DNA of 64,000 nucleotides from Gnetum montanum (lineage: Eukaryota > Streptophyta > Gnetopsida > Gnetales > Gnetaceae). Made by a program: the position numbers and the translations under genes. The stretch lies in contig MNCI01008673.1 of assembly GCA_015680685.1 (NCBI GenBank), positions 308,722 to 372,721 on the forward strand. Direction: 5' to 3'. Under the pieces are notes generated by a model. That model worked only from the letters and a program-made list of their open reading frames with translations. It did no database searches and had not been told where the DNA came from. This document shows positions 46,990-59,007 of this stretch, piece by piece. The first letter of the stretch is position 1, and each line of letters begins with the position of its first letter.

Positions 46990-47440
46990 ATGAGTTGTAC
47001 AACTATAACTTCACCTTTGGTTTAGGATTGAGAGATGTAATGAAGGTCAAAATCTACAATTATGGCTTTCCATCGAGCTATATGGCTACTTTCATAGATG
47101 TTGGTTGCTATGGATTTGAGCATGTTATGTTTGCAAATGACATTGACTTGGCTTCTAAAAAGGTAGTGTCTCCACTTCTTCAGTGAGAAGACTACTACTA
47201 GAGAATACTTCTTCACTTTTGTGTATTGGATCTCATGGGCAACTAATGCATGGCTAAGTTAGTATACTGGCATCTTTGCTCTGTCATCACTTTTCTAATA
47301 GAGTAGAGAGGCAATAGATGTGTCAAAGATGGCAAGGTAGATGTAAAATGATTTACCCTCTTACAGAGGATAGACAAGGTAGTTCTACCAACTCTTAATG
47401 TTTTCAAAGGCCTCTTGGTATTGAGCCATCCACTCATAGT
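46990..47440 (-). pseudogene. Element B first RNase H remnant
   Basis: Minus-strand pieces VNVICKHNMLKSIA and ARWKAIIVDFDLHYISQSQT match the end of a Gypsy RNase H (the usual V.TDH..LK and W...L..FD..Y motifs). Acidic residues are partly lost (the usual Asp before H is Lys). Broken by stops. Confidence 0.7.
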
Positions 47441-47513
47441 GAACCCCTTTCTTAAGAAAGTGTTGCAAGGATTTTAACTTATCCATAAGCCTAGTGATGA
47501 ACCTACAAATAAA

Positions 47514-48600
47514 CTATAATATGCCTTGTAATCCTTGAAGCCTCTTAAGGTTAGTAGGCATTGCTAATTTGGATATGGCCTTAACCTTATTAGGATCAAC
47601 AGATATCCCTACTTTAGATACTACAAAGCCAAGCATTTTACTGATCTTGGCATTGAAGACACATTTCTTAGGGTTAAGCCTAAGCTCGTACTTGAGGCAC
47701 TGTTTAAGAACAAGGTCTAGGTCATTAGCATGGTTACTAGCTACTTTAGACTTAACAACTATATCATCTACATACTTGTTAAGAAAACTTAGCATGTAAT
47801 TGCTAAAGATATAGGTCATGGCTTGTTGATAGGTTGTTCCTGCATTCTTAAGGCCAAATGGCATCATGGTATAGCAAGAGGTACCCCAAGGGGTCATGAA
47901 GGTCATGCTAAGTTGGTATTCTGGGTTAATCCTAATTTGGTTGTACCCCAAGAATCCATCCATAAAGGACAACAAGACATGTTTGATCATACTATCAATA
48001 AGTTGATCAATACTAGGCAAAGGGAAGTCATCCTTGATAATCACTTTAGTTAGGTCTCAGAAATCGATGCAAACACAAATACTTGCATTTTTCTTAGAGA
48101 CTAATACTATGTTGAACACCCATTTTGTGTAGTTGATAGCCCTAATGAAACTAAGTCTGGTAGAGCTTTGGGATCTCATCACGAATTGCTAGGGCCAAAT
48201 CTAGTCTAATGTTGCATACTTTCTGCTTAACTGGTCTAATGCTAGGATCAAGTATGATGTTGTGCTAGACTAAGAATGGGTCTAGGTCTAGCATATCTTC
48301 ATATGACCAAGCAAAGATCTTAATGTTTCCTTGTAGAACCTTGGTGATGTCTTAAGCCTATTGAGGTTCCAATGAGAAATTTAGTTTAAGGGTTTTCTCC
48401 TTACCACTGTGTGTTGTAAAAAAAACCTCAACTAGAGTCTTCAGTTATGTTGCCTGCCTTTGACTAGGTTTTTAGGCCATTCTAGAGGTTTCTCTATTGA
48501 GGCTACATGGTCAACAAGACTCTTAGGCTTAAGATCTAGGCAATCATGGTTGATATACCATTCTACATCACTCTGAGGCCCACTTAGTCTTAAAGGTAGA
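47514..48600 (-). pseudogene. Element B reverse transcriptase and upstream connector
   Basis: The best-kept piece (48044-47514) reads DDFPLPSIDQLID, GYNQIRINPEYQLSMTFMTP, MPFGLKNAGTTYQQAM, the intact catalytic YVDDIVVKS, and LRLNPKKCVF. Upstream, near 48090-48340, are WSYEDMLDLDPFLV and RPVKQKVCNIR, the Tat-type connector, followed by CIDF with a stop where relatives have Arg. This identifies B as a Tat-lineage Gypsy element on the minus strand. gag is not found to the right. Confidence 0.85.
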
Positions 48601-48649
48601 CTGATATGTTCCAAGGTACTCATACTTTAGTTTTGCATGTCAACCATAA

Positions 48650-49259
48650 GCACATTAAGTGGCACAGGAGTAAAAGTGAATAAATAACGCTAAAATGCTA
48701 TAAAATTATGCAAATACATGCTATTCTAATGCAAACAAGGTCGTCCAAGGCTATAAATAGAGTAACAACAAGCAAATAAAGTGTAATAAGGTCCAAATAA
48801 AAATAAAAAAGGTTAAACAAAGGAAAGCACAAGAAATAAGACTACAAATGATCAATAATGGTCATAATTTTGCTAGTTTAAGGCCATAGTAGGCCATGAT
48901 ACTAGTTTTAGGCCTTAGCAGGCCATGGTCACATGGTGTCAAATAGTTGTCAGGGAAGATCAAACCCCACTATTTGACACCAATAAAAGGCTAAATAGAG
49001 GCAAATAGAGCTAGAATAAGGCAAATAAGGAAAATATAAGGTTGTATATAGGCTATAAGAAGGTTATCAAGGTCAATAATGCAACATAAGGCCAAAAACA
49101 GGTTGAAACATCATATAAAAAGGCTAAATCAAGTAAAATATGCTACATATGGTGAAATTTGGCTTAATATAGGTCAAAAGGGATTATATTTTTCTAGTTT
49201 TAGGCCTTAGTGAACCATGGTTTAAGGTTACAAGGCTATTAGGTGAGTTTGGACATTAA
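48650..49259. other. Non-coding stretch with a 13-bp dyad
   Basis: No coding sequence. Imperfect AGGCCATAGTAGGCCATG- and AGGCAAATAG-like repeats occur. GGTGTCAAATAGT (48935-48947) pairs perfectly with ACTATTTGACACC (48969-48981) around a 21-bp spacer. This could be decayed element B sequence or the edge of the satellite array. Confidence 0.45.
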
Positions 49260-52237
49260 TCAGGGCTTTTTAGACCCAAAAATCAAGAGTTTTGAGGCTT
49301 CCATGTTGGCCCTCCTTGTTTCCATGCTAGTTAGTATGGAAGAAGGGATCCTCAGCATGGAAACTAAGGAAAGTGGATTTTGAGTTATCCAAAGGTCAAA
49401 ACTTAAGGTTCTGAGGCCTTCCCAAGGCAACATAGGGCCGAATCCATTAAAAATGAATACTTTGGAAATTAGTAAAGGACAAAAACTAGGTTTTGGAGCT
49501 TACCCACTACTTCCACGTTGGCCAACATGGAAGAGAGGGAGATTAGCATGAAAAATCAAAATCCAAGTAAAAATAAGTTTCGACATGGTCAAACAGGCAG
49601 CTTGAACCTAGATCTGGAAGCTATGCACCCTCTAGCTTCATTTCAAGACAATTTAAGTTAATTTTGGATGTCAAAACATGTTGAAATGGCTTTCCACCTA
49701 CTTCCATGCTAAGAATAGCATCCCCAACATGAAAGAATGGGGGGACACTTATTCCATGTATTTAGGGTGGTTTGATAGCATGTTGACTAGTTCCTAGGCT
49801 CCTAGGGTTATAGATCATGATTCTACAAGTTTCTGGCTGATTTTGGTCATGTTTGGAGGTCATTCAATGGCATCTAAGGTCTTACCCCTTGGTTTCACAT
49901 TGGTGAAGTTACTCTAGAATGGAAGATTAGGTGGAATGAGTTTTGGAGGTTAAAATAAGGTCAAATGAGTAGAATCTTAGGGCTATGAGGTCCTAGACTT
50001 TTCTAGCGTAGATCTTTAACTTCTGGGAGTGTTATCTTGCCACCAAAAGTAGAAAGGTAGCCTTCACCCTTGTTTCAACCCCGCCTAGCATGGAGGGGAT
50101 CCTCTCTAACATGGATGGAGAAAGAATCCCAAATCTATGTTAATTCAAGTTGTAATCAATTGTGCATGTTAGCTTCTCGAGGTGCTAAGGTCAAAAGCTA
50201 GTGTTTTAGGTGAAATTTTGGTAGTTTTGGATATTCATAAGTGTTTTTTGGGCTTCCCCCCCTTTCTTCCATGTTAGGGTTGGGGTGCTTAGTGTGGAAG
50301 ACCAGGGGAAATCACTTTTTGACCATTTAAAATTAGTTTCCTAAGGTTTGAAGGCTCTAATGTATGTTGATAGGGTTCTAGAGTGCATGCAAGGGCATCT
50401 GATGTCATTCTAAGCTATCTATGAGCCTCAAATGAGCCCCTCGTTAGTCTCCATGTTGGCCAGCATGGAAGAGAGGGTCCCCAGCATGGAAACATCATAA
50501 ATATTAGATCTAGATAAATTTTGACCTTAATCAATAGTGCATGTGTGCTTCTAGGGTTGCTGGGCTCGAGGATTGGGGTTTGGGATCAAAACTAGTTAGT
50601 TCGAAGGTTTGCTGGATGGGTTTTGAGCTTCATTGCTTTTTTCCTTATTGGGAATGGTATGCTTAGTGTGGAAGATTGGGGGAAACAATTTTTTAATCAT
50701 TTGAAGTCACTTTTATAGGGTTTGAGGGCTTTAGAAGGTGTAAAACTAGTTTCAGGGTTCATGTAAGGCTGTAGGGTGTCTACTTGAGGTGTCCAAAGGC
50801 TATTTTTTAGTCCCCTCAAAGTTCCTGCTACTTCCATGGTAGCCAGCATGGAAGAGGTGGCTCTGAACGTGGAAGAACTAAGTAACCCTTATTTTTTTCC
50901 ATTTTCTATCATTTTTGGCCATGCATGTGGGTTTCTAAGGTTTCTAGTATCGACTATTGCTACCTAGTATCAAAACTTAGTTATTTTAGGGGTTGTTAGA
51001 GGGTTTTTGATGTCTTCCCCTTTCTTCCACACTTGAGTTCCCATGCTTTGCATAAAAGATTAGGGGAAAATGATTTTTTACCATCCATAGTCAATTTTGG
51101 TGAGTTTAAGGGTTCTAGGATTAGTAGACAAGGTCTTGGGATGTACACAAGGCTTTATGGTGTCAGTTTGAGGCATTTAAAGAATATTTTTGAGTCCCCC
51201 CAAAGTTTCCCTTGCTTCCATGCTAGCCAACATGGAAGAGGTGGCTCCCAAAATGGAGAAACTATGGGGCTTTACTCTTTGTCAATTTTGGCTATGCATG
51301 TGTGTCTATAGGGCTGTTGGTGTTGACTATCGATGCTAGGAGTTGAAATTTGGTCATTTTGAGGGATATAAGAGGGTTTTTATGCTTCCCCACTACATCC
51401 ACATTGGGGCTGGGATGCTTAGTGTGGATGGGATTTATCTCAGCATGGAGAACCCAAAAGGGGATAAGTTTTGGTCATTCTAGGTGACTTCTAAAAGTCT
51501 AATGGCTTCTGGAAGGATTAGGTTGCTTCCAAAAGTTAAACTGCATGTAAACTTTCATAGTTTTGGCTTTCCCCCTTTGCATTTACACTAAGATTTGAAT
51601 GCTTAACTTGGATGAGGTCCTCCCCAATGTGGAAGAACCTTAGAAGGCTAATTTTTATTGATTTTTTGCAGTTTAGTGGCTTCTAGAGAGGTTGTCAAGG
51701 TTTTGGTGTTAGTACAAGGTAATTTAAGGTTGTTATCTTGCTTTTGGGACCCCCAACTAACCTACTTAGCTCCATCCACTTAGTTTCACTATTGGGAAAC
51801 ATAGAAGAGATCTCTTCCATGCATGGAATGACAATTAGACATCTAATCGACCATGCATGTTAGCCTCCAAGATTGTTGGTGTCGACGATCAATATTGGGT
51901 GTCAAGATCCAATGGTTTGGAGGCTCCTAGATGCCTCATGTAATCTTCCCCCATTTTTCCACACTAGGCATGATGACCCTAACATGGATGAGAGGGAGAT
52001 GCCAGTTTTGTACTAATTTTGACTACTTTTAAGGTCTTTGGAAGCTCCAAAGGGTTTTGGCTGGGTCTAAGGGTCACCATGGTAGGTTATTTGGTTATTT
52101 TGGGTCATAACTTAGGTTTTCTTGCATACCCCCTAGGTTTCCATGTAGGCTCCACACTAGGAAGCATGGAGGAGGATTCACTAGCATGAAATATGCTATG
52201 AAAGGAGAATCAACTTGTTCTAGGCTTTGAAATATGG
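49260..52237. repeat. Satellite-like tandem array, ~188-bp period, left part
   Basis: A landmark of the form CTTCCATG...CATGGAAG or its variant TCCACA...TGTGGA recurs near 49320, 49510, 49691, 49888, 50075, 50268, 50448, 50640, 50831, 51023, 51215, 51396, 51577, 51775, 51955 and 52139, spaced 179-198 bp. From about 50268 neighbouring units alternate between a ...GCCAGCATGGAAGAG type and a GGGATGCTTAGTGTGGAAG type, giving a dimer of about 380-385 bp. No coding frame. Units are strongly diverged. Confidence 0.75.
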
Positions 52238-53034
52238 TGATGAGTGGTGAGGTACCCCTACACTCAACCATACGAATATGAGCGTCTCATGCGTGATCCG
52301 GTCGAACTCCAAGGACTAAGTGCTTACACACCTTATGGAACACTTAAGGTTAATCAATCGTTGTCTTCCCAAACTTACTTGTATTGTCATGTTTGTATGG
52401 TTAAGTAAGTCTAAGGTATATGATTTTTTATGTCTTTTATCTTTTTATCGCTTATGCTAAGAGAGGAAAGGGTGAAGAGACTAAGTAACTAACTTTCATT
52501 AACTAAGCTTTAATCGTCCTAGCATCAGTATCCGTTCCCACTTGCCGTACACACCTTGAACCAGTGCAACGCTACTGGGATTACCAAACGCTATTTGTTA
52601 CTGGGTTACCAAGCATAGCACATGTGCTTGAAGCGGTCTTACTAAATGTGCTTAACTAGAAGTTGAGGGTTGAGAGAGATTAATTATCTAAGAAAGCATT
52701 TAAGCATTTAACATTAATTAAATCCTAAGTAGCTTAGTCCATGCACTGCAAGGTTTATCAGAAAGTTCATCTTTATTTTTGTACACAAATGTATGCTCAG
52801 GTACAATTTGCTCGAATAAAGATCCATTTGAGACTCCTACTGTGGGCACATGGAAATTATTTTATCTCTGGAATGGTAAGACTACCAGAGTTTAGCTAAG
52901 GGTCTAGATCTAGATGATCTTACAAGGGAAAGCTGCCTCTTATTTATAGAACTGGCGACAGGCTACGATATCGTGTACGTGATATCGCAGGGGCCGACGC
53001 GATATTGCTGCCCATGTGATATCGCGTCCCATCA
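52238..53034 (-). repeat. Element C 3' LTR (left copy)
   Basis: 797 bp. On the plus strand it starts TGATGAGTGGTGAGG and ends CGCGTCCCATCA, followed by TACCCCCATG, the complement of a polypurine tract. Near the right end are GATATC-centred dyads, and GACGCGATAT pairs with ATATCGCGTC. Confidence 0.88.
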
Positions 53035-54232
53035 TACCCCCATGACTAAATGAAAACTCATCCTTGAGTTCCTTACAGAATATTGGGAAGGTATGGAATT
53101 ATTGACTTAAATGATACTAATGGTAGATGGGGTGACATGTGAATGGATCATCATTACAATACATGGCAAAATTTAGTGTTCATGATAACAAGAGTGAACA
53201 CTATACATAATTGACATCCAGCCTTATTTGGCAGTTGAGAGAGGAGAGAGAAGAGAGAGAGAAAAGAAGAAGCCTACTGCTGCCAATGCCAAGATTACGT
53301 CTTTCATTGTCCATCCATAAGCGTGCCATCAATCTTGTCCCTTGCATAACTACTTCAGCGCTAGTCCATTCCAAGTGTTTCCTCCAGATCCAATCCGTTG
53401 TTGTATGATTGCCATCTACAACCACAACACAGTCTGATATTAGCAAGGATAAATGAATCATAACCCAATTAATACCTTGCTTCGGTGTAAGGTCCATTGG
53501 CTGATTTGTGATATGGCTGATATAGATCTGGAGATATAATACTGGTGACTACCCGAGGTGTAGGGGTTAAGAGAAAAATTGAAAAAATTGGACCAGGACC
53601 CCCATGATTGAGAGCGAACCTTTGGTAGCAATAGAATGGAAAAAGATAAAGAATAAGAAGGATGGAGAAATAGAAACAACGGCCACATCGATAAAATGGA
53701 TGCCAAAGATGGAAATGAACAAAATAATTGGTGATTGCATAAATGTTTAAGGGAAAGAAATTAACGGATGCACCAAATAGAAATGCCAGTGAGTCCTCCC
53801 CAAAGCAAGCTCATACCCTTAATGCCCTGACAATCCCACATTCAAAGAGTCTGTAGGCTCTAGAAATGTCATTTGGAAGCAAGAGTTAAATTCTTAACCA
53901 CAAGAGTTTATCAAAAAGAAAACAATGCATCCACCAAAATATGGACTACTGATACAACCGACAATGATGTGATAAATGGGAAAAGAAGGATGGAAAGAAG
54001 AGAATGGAATGGAATCTCAAGAACAAGGTGGTGTACAACCCCTTATGTATTAATGGTTAATGTGGCTTAGTATATCCCATTCCAAATCTGGCCTCAAAAA
54101 AACCACATTTAGTGACTTCGCATTAATACATTCGGCCCATCCATGCACTTGAAGTAATAAGAATGCCTTCACCAAAGAGCCACCACCATTCCGACGAAAT
54201 GAAAGAGGAGAAAGTGGGAAGCGAGAAGGGCC
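53035..54232 (-). other. Element C 3' non-coding region, mostly unrecognised
   Basis: The first ~80 bp (minus-strand end) match the A element's polypurine-tract upstream region (ACTCAAGGATGAGT, CCATACCTTCCCAAT). The remainder shows only short open stretches, an AGAGAGGAGAG purine tract near 53230-53270, and no domain. It may be sequence captured by the element. Confidence 0.4.
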
Positions 54233-54465
54233 NNNNNNNNNNNNNNNNNNNNNNNNNNNNNNNNNNNNNNNNNNNNNNNNNNNNNNNNNNNNNNNNNNNN
54301 NNNNNNNNNNNNNNNNNNNNNNNNNNNNNNNNNNNNNNNNNNNNNNNNNNNNNNNNNNNNNNNNNNNNNNNNNNNNNNNNNNNNNNNNNNNNNNNNNNNN
54401 NNNNNNNNNNNNNNNNNNNNNNNNNNNNNNNNNNNNNNNNNNNNNNNNNNNNNNNNNNNNNNNNN
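54233..54465. other. Assembly gap (233 N) inside element C
   Basis: Continuous N; true size unknown. A further single N is at 54738. Missing pol sequence could in principle lie here. Confidence 0.98.
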
Positions 54466-54735
54466 TTTAAGTTATGATGTTGATACTAAGGTATGGTTTT
54501 TTTTATATAGCAGGCAATGAGTCCACTTCATCCATACATCCATAAAATTCTATGGTCTCTCTTGGCTTGGAACTATACAGTCCCTTTCTCAATAATAAGA
54601 TCTATCAACGAACAGGTAACTGGGCATTTCTCAAACTAAGGAAGGACTCAAGGATTGAAAAGGGTGTGACTTCAAGGGGATTTGATGCACTTGTGCTAGC
54701 CATTCCCTTGGGTTCTTGGATGTTTTCTTCTTGAT
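54466..54735 (+). repeat. Segment related to element A 41600-41770 but inverted relative to element C
   Basis: Plus-strand landmarks AGGCAATGAGT, ATCCATAAAATTCTATGGT and GTCCCTTTC...AATAA parallel AGGCAGTGAGT, CACAAACTCTATGGT and GTCCCTTTCAATAA of element A (plus strand), the region just before the A third ORF. Element C runs on the minus strand, so this piece is reversed within it, next to the gap. Confidence 0.5.
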
Positions 54736-54747
54736 TTNTGAGCGAGG

Positions 54748-55797
54748 TCATTCTCTCTCAAATGTGCTATGTGCATAGACCATTCTAAGTTCATGATAAG
54801 GGTTGGTCGGTTGCACATAGACTAGTATTCTCCTATTGGAGTACTCATTTGGATTTTCTAAGAGTTTCCAACTTCCCTTGATTGGTGGTTTCAGATTAAG
54901 GGTTGGAAGTTGGCGACACTCTTGCTCCAGTGCATCTATGCTTTCTACGTGGGTGCAAGTTGGTCCCCCAGTTAGTTCCATGCATATTGGAGGGTTGCTC
55001 TCTTGATTAGCTGTCAACCACTGGGTGTTCTCTTGTTGTGTGGTTGCTACATACATAAACTTTTATATGTTAACTTCCTGGGCACACTGGTTGCATGCAG
55101 AAGATGTTGAATGCTCCTGTACGCTATCACCCTTTGTATCACTATATGTGATGCATGGAACCTTCTTCTTCTCAATCTTTCCATAAGTTTTTTCCTTAGA
55201 TATTTCCAAGGAAAGATCATGGATTCCTAGGCGTGCTTTCATAGTACTTAGCCATGCCCTTCCCATTATTATTGGGAAGTCCCCCTTGTCATTGTTGACT
55301 TGTATCACTAGGAAATCAGCTAGGTATGACCAACCACACATAGTGGTAACGATGTCCTCCACCAACCCCAAGGGAATAGTGATGCACGGGTCAACCAGCT
55401 CTAAGCGAATATTGCTCTTATTTAGTGGAGGCAAGTTCTAGGCTTTATACATTTCTTGCGATATCAAGTTAACTCCGAAACCTGAGTCAAGAAGAGCTTT
55501 ACGTGGTTCATTCCCAGTGACTTGGAGGTAGATTAGGGGAGTTCTAGGATCAAAGAATTTTTTGGGAAGGTGACCCACCTTGATCCAGTCAGTGACAGTA
55601 TGTGTTAACATAACCGTATGCGTTGAGCTTTGTTGTTGGTTTGAAGGGAGCTTCGAAGCCTTATTTGATGGAGGAACATTCAAAGGCTCAACCGCTTGTG
55701 GTTGTGAGAGCTTGTTTGGACTGTTGGTTCTGAAGAAAGGTCTTCTCCTTATACGGTTGTCAGAACTAGCAGCGGGTCGAAGGTTTACAGCTCTCAT
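54748..55797 (-). pseudogene. Element C protease and connector
   Basis: One minus-strand frame runs from 55797 to 54748 with only two stop sites (about 55436 and 55058). It holds DWIKVGHLPKKFF, the intact aspartic protease site ALLDSGFGVNLIS, then FPIIMGRAWLSTMKARLG, typical retropepsin flanks. The tail (QWLTANQESN...TCTHVESIDAL) aligns with element A at about 38310-38400 and stops just before where reverse transcriptase should begin. Protease would mature Gag. Confidence 0.75.
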
Positions 55798-58120
55798 AGC
55801 ATTGTGTTATTGCGGTTGAGTGGGGAGTTTCCCTTGCATCGCTGGAGCAGGTGGTAGTGGAGCTATCGGTGTAAGAGTTGTAGGTGGATTTGGAGGATGG
55901 TATGCATGTGGTGTGTCTCTCCTAGGAGAAGGAGTCCTATAGTACTCCCGAGCTTGATAGTGACATTGTGAAGTCACGTGACCAACAGAGTCACTTGGAG
56001 AGATTGGCTACTGCACGTAGTAGCCATATGGATCTGGTTATCGGTAAGGGTATTGTTGTCTTGGCGGTGGCATCCCCCATGACTGTGGGTATTGTCACCA
56101 TTGATGTTGCTCGATAGGTTGTGGCAGAGTTCCACTTGGATAATATGTTAATGGTTTGTGGAAGTACCTCGGGTTACCTTGGGGATAAGGTAATTGACGG
56201 GGTGCTTGCCATTTGTTAAGTCTTTGGTTGAGTGCATACACCCCAGGCTCTTGCAGATGTGAGATTATCAGGAAACATCCCTTAGGATGGTCATATTGGC
56301 ATATTTCACATCCATTGTCATTGTTTGTATCCAAATCCACAACCTCTTTGGTGATAGTCATTTTACCCTTACCTTTGTTACGTGCATAGTCGAAATCCCT
56401 CTTCTTTTTCTTATCATGGTCACTACTTCGCTCCTTAGACTCCTCTACGATTTTTAAAACAGTTTCAAATCTACTATCTAAGGAGTCCCATATTTGATCT
56501 ACCTTAGCCGACACTTCTGTTGTTAATTTTTGAAGTAGAAAGGTTTTCCTACTCACTAACTCTTCGAGTGGTGACTCATCGTCCTCCTTGCAGAATCTCA
56601 CTCCCATCTTTCGGAGGGAAGGATCGTGGTTATATTCTTCTGTGCTTTCTCTCTTACATAGCTCTCCTTCTTCCTTAGCTACTTGCACTAACAATCTATG
56701 AACCTCATGGGACCTAAGTTCAAATAATCTCCCTTGGACATATGTCCCAAGGGTTCTCCTAGTTTCATGTCTTAGCCCATCTACGAGATGGCGTAGTTGA
56801 TCCCATTGTGCATAACCATGGCCCAGGTAACGATGTAGCAATGCATAATATTGGCCCATGGCAGCATCCAAGGGTTCATGATTACCCTGCTTCCATCCTT
56901 GGATTTGCTTTATCATTAAATAGTTATAGCATCGTACTCCATCTTCGAATGGATTCTAGCTCTAAGGACCAGTACCAGCTTTCCGCTTCTTTTATGAGTG
57001 TCCTTGGGAACAACTTTAATTTTTGCCACCTATTCTCAACGTTCTGCAAGGCACAGGGATCGTGAAATGCCTGTAAGTGGTTCTGTGGATCAGCATTGTA
57101 TCCCCCCTCAAATTGTGGGATATTATTCATGTCTAGTCTCTTGATCCGGGTATCTTTTTGGTGCCTTGTAGGTCTTCTAATGGCCTCTGTAATGTCTAAC
57201 ATGCTTCAGGTTGTGAGTAGGGGTTCTTCATGGTCATTTCTCTCATGGCATCTGTGATGCCTACGTGGTTCCCTACTTTCCCTTCTTCCTTGTCGTGATT
57301 CCCTAGAATGCCCTCATCCTCGCTCTCGACTTTCTCGTCAAGGTTTCTCATTTTTATTATCCTTATTCTCACGATGAGGTTCCTTATGAATATGTCCTAA
57401 TGTTGAAGGAGAGGGTGAATGTGATGATGAAGGGGAAGAGGAAGGAGAACCATCACCATGACGATGTTTCCTACCTTCCCTTCGATGATCTCGACCCCGA
57501 TCGTGATGATGATCAGAATGCTCATCCTTATCTTGTGTTTGTGTTCCCTCATTGAACACTTGGTGTTCATGGGGATCAAAACTAGGATTATGTATCATGG
57601 AGTGAAGGTTCTAATACACCACCTCCTCACTATCGTTAGGAGGGGGAACATGGTTTTGTGGAGAACCTATTGAAATAGGTTCACCACCCTTAATTTCGCT
57701 TATGATGGGCGAAGCATTATGGGGTCCTTTGCCCTTCAATGATGTGCGATAGCTCTCCTACTACAAGTCCCATTGATGTTGTGCTTCTGTGGGATGGTAG
57801 TCCCTTGCGTTGTAATCGCATGACATGCCTATTTGTGCAAGGGCACGAAGGAGCATGTTGGGGGTGGCTCTGTCTGGAGGCAACACTATGTTACCCTCCA
57901 AGTCTCTCCAACGTAGTTGTTTGTCTTGATGGAAGACAAAGGTAAAGTCAAGTATATATTCATCATGATGAACATATACCACACTAAATTGTTGAGGAAC
58001 TGGTGGATTTTGGTTATTTGTGTTGTACCGTCGACTGTCTCTAGTGTTGGTCCTAGGCGGTGAAGTGCTTTTGTGTGGAGAATAAGACATTTTAGTCTTG
58101 TTCGGTGTGTTGTTTATCAT
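55798..58120 (-). pseudogene. Element C gag
   Basis: Starts at ATG 58118-58120 (MINNTPNKTKMSYSP). It passes through PPDRATPNMLLRALAQIGMS, an Asp/His/Arg-rich linker (57598-57338), and NNIPQFEGGYNADPQNHLQA. After a frame change near 56920 it continues through GQYYALLHRYLGHGYAQWDQ, RKTFLLQKLTTEVSAKVDQI and the cluster CEICQYDHPKGC (CX2CX3HX3C). About four stops and one shift. Better preserved than element A gag and probably younger or less mutated. Confidence 0.8.
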
Positions 58121-58215
58121 TATGTTATTTTCCTCTTGATTAACCCTAAGGGTTCATTTTAGCTCCCAACGATGTGAATGATTTCCTATGTTCTACGTAG
58201 CACACAAACAAATAA

Positions 58216-58234
58216 GTCCCCGGCAACGGTGCCA
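58216..58234 (-). other. Element C primer-binding site
   Basis: The minus strand reads TGGCACCGTTGCCGGGGAC, one base inside the LTR. This is the form common in Tat/Athila Gypsy elements. Confidence 0.88.
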
Positions 58235-58235
58235 A

Positions 58236-59007
58236 TGATGAGTGGTGAGGTACCCCTACACTCAACCATACGAATACGAGCATCTCACGGACGATCCGAT
58301 CAAACTCCAAGGACTAAGTGCTTATGCGTCTTATGGAACACTTAAGGTTAATCAATCATTGTCTTCCTAGACTTGTATTTTCACGTTTGTATGGTTAAGT
58401 AAGTCTGAGGTATATGATTTTTTATGTCTTTTATCTTTTTATCGCCTATGCTAAGAGAGGAAAGGGTGAAGAGACTAAGTAACTAACTTTCATTAACTAA
58501 GCTTTAATCGTCCTAGCATCAGTATCCATTCCCACTTACCATACACACCTTGAACTAGTGCAACGCTACTGGGATTACCAAACGCTATTCGTTACTAGGT
58601 TACCAAGCGTAGCACACATGTTCGAAGCGGTCGTACTGAATGCGCTTAACTAGAAGTTGAGGGTTGAGAGAGATTAATTATCTAAGAAATAATTTAAGCA
58701 TTTAACATTAATTAAATCCTAATTAGCTTAGTCCATGCACTGCAAGGTTTATTAGAAAGTTCATCTTTATTTCCATACACAAATGTGTGCTCAGGTACAA
58801 TTTGCTCGAATAAAGATCCATTCACTTTGAGACTCCTACTGTGGGCACATGGAAATTATTCTATCTCTGGAATGGTAAAACTGCTAGAGTTTAGCTAAGG
58901 GTCTAGATCTAGATGATCTTACAAGGGAAATCCGCCTCTTATTTATAGAACTGGCGACGGGCTGCGATATCGCATATGCGATATCGCAGGGGCCGACGCG
59001 ATATCAC
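58236..59007 (-). repeat. Element C 5' LTR (right copy), outer end truncated
   Basis: Matches 52238 onward from TGATGAGTGGTGAGG to GCCGACGCGATAT, then diverges at about 59003 and lacks the CGCGTCCCATCA terminus. On the minus strand a TATA box (TCTATAAATA, about 58938-58948) lies just downstream of the perfect 28-bp palindrome at 58962-58989. Confidence 0.82.
58962..58989. promoter_or_regulatory. 28-bp perfect palindrome in element C U3
   Basis: The arms start CTGCGATATCGCAT and are exactly self-complementary about the centre. Further GATATC-type sites follow to the right. Placed within about 50 bp upstream (minus sense) of the LTR TATA box, it could be a dimer-binding site. The left LTR has a mutated copy near 52963-52990. 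Confidence 0.6.

Larger units (their letters stand above)
52238..59007 (-). mobile_element. Element C: gag-protease-only Gypsy element (TR-GAG-like)
   Basis: Two LTRs, a well-kept primer-binding site, gag and protease on the minus strand, and a polypurine tract, but no reverse transcriptase, RNase H or integrase in the assembled sequence. Total about 6.8 kb including a gap. Gag and protease follow element A closely with far fewer stops. It is inserted in the satellite array. Its right LTR end is truncated. It would depend on enzymes from a relative such as A. Confidence 0.8.

Noticed and set aside
51033-51311. 92-codon plus-strand open frame in the satellite
   Set aside because: It crosses a repeat unit boundary, is not open in neighbouring units and has no domain.
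49260-52237. CRISPR-like array suggested by regularly spaced short dyads
   Set aside because: The genome is plant nuclear, spacing units are themselves related repeats, and no cas-type genes exist.
54163-54477. Open reading frame spanning 54163-54477
   Set aside because: It is open only because most of it is N; no real coding evidence.
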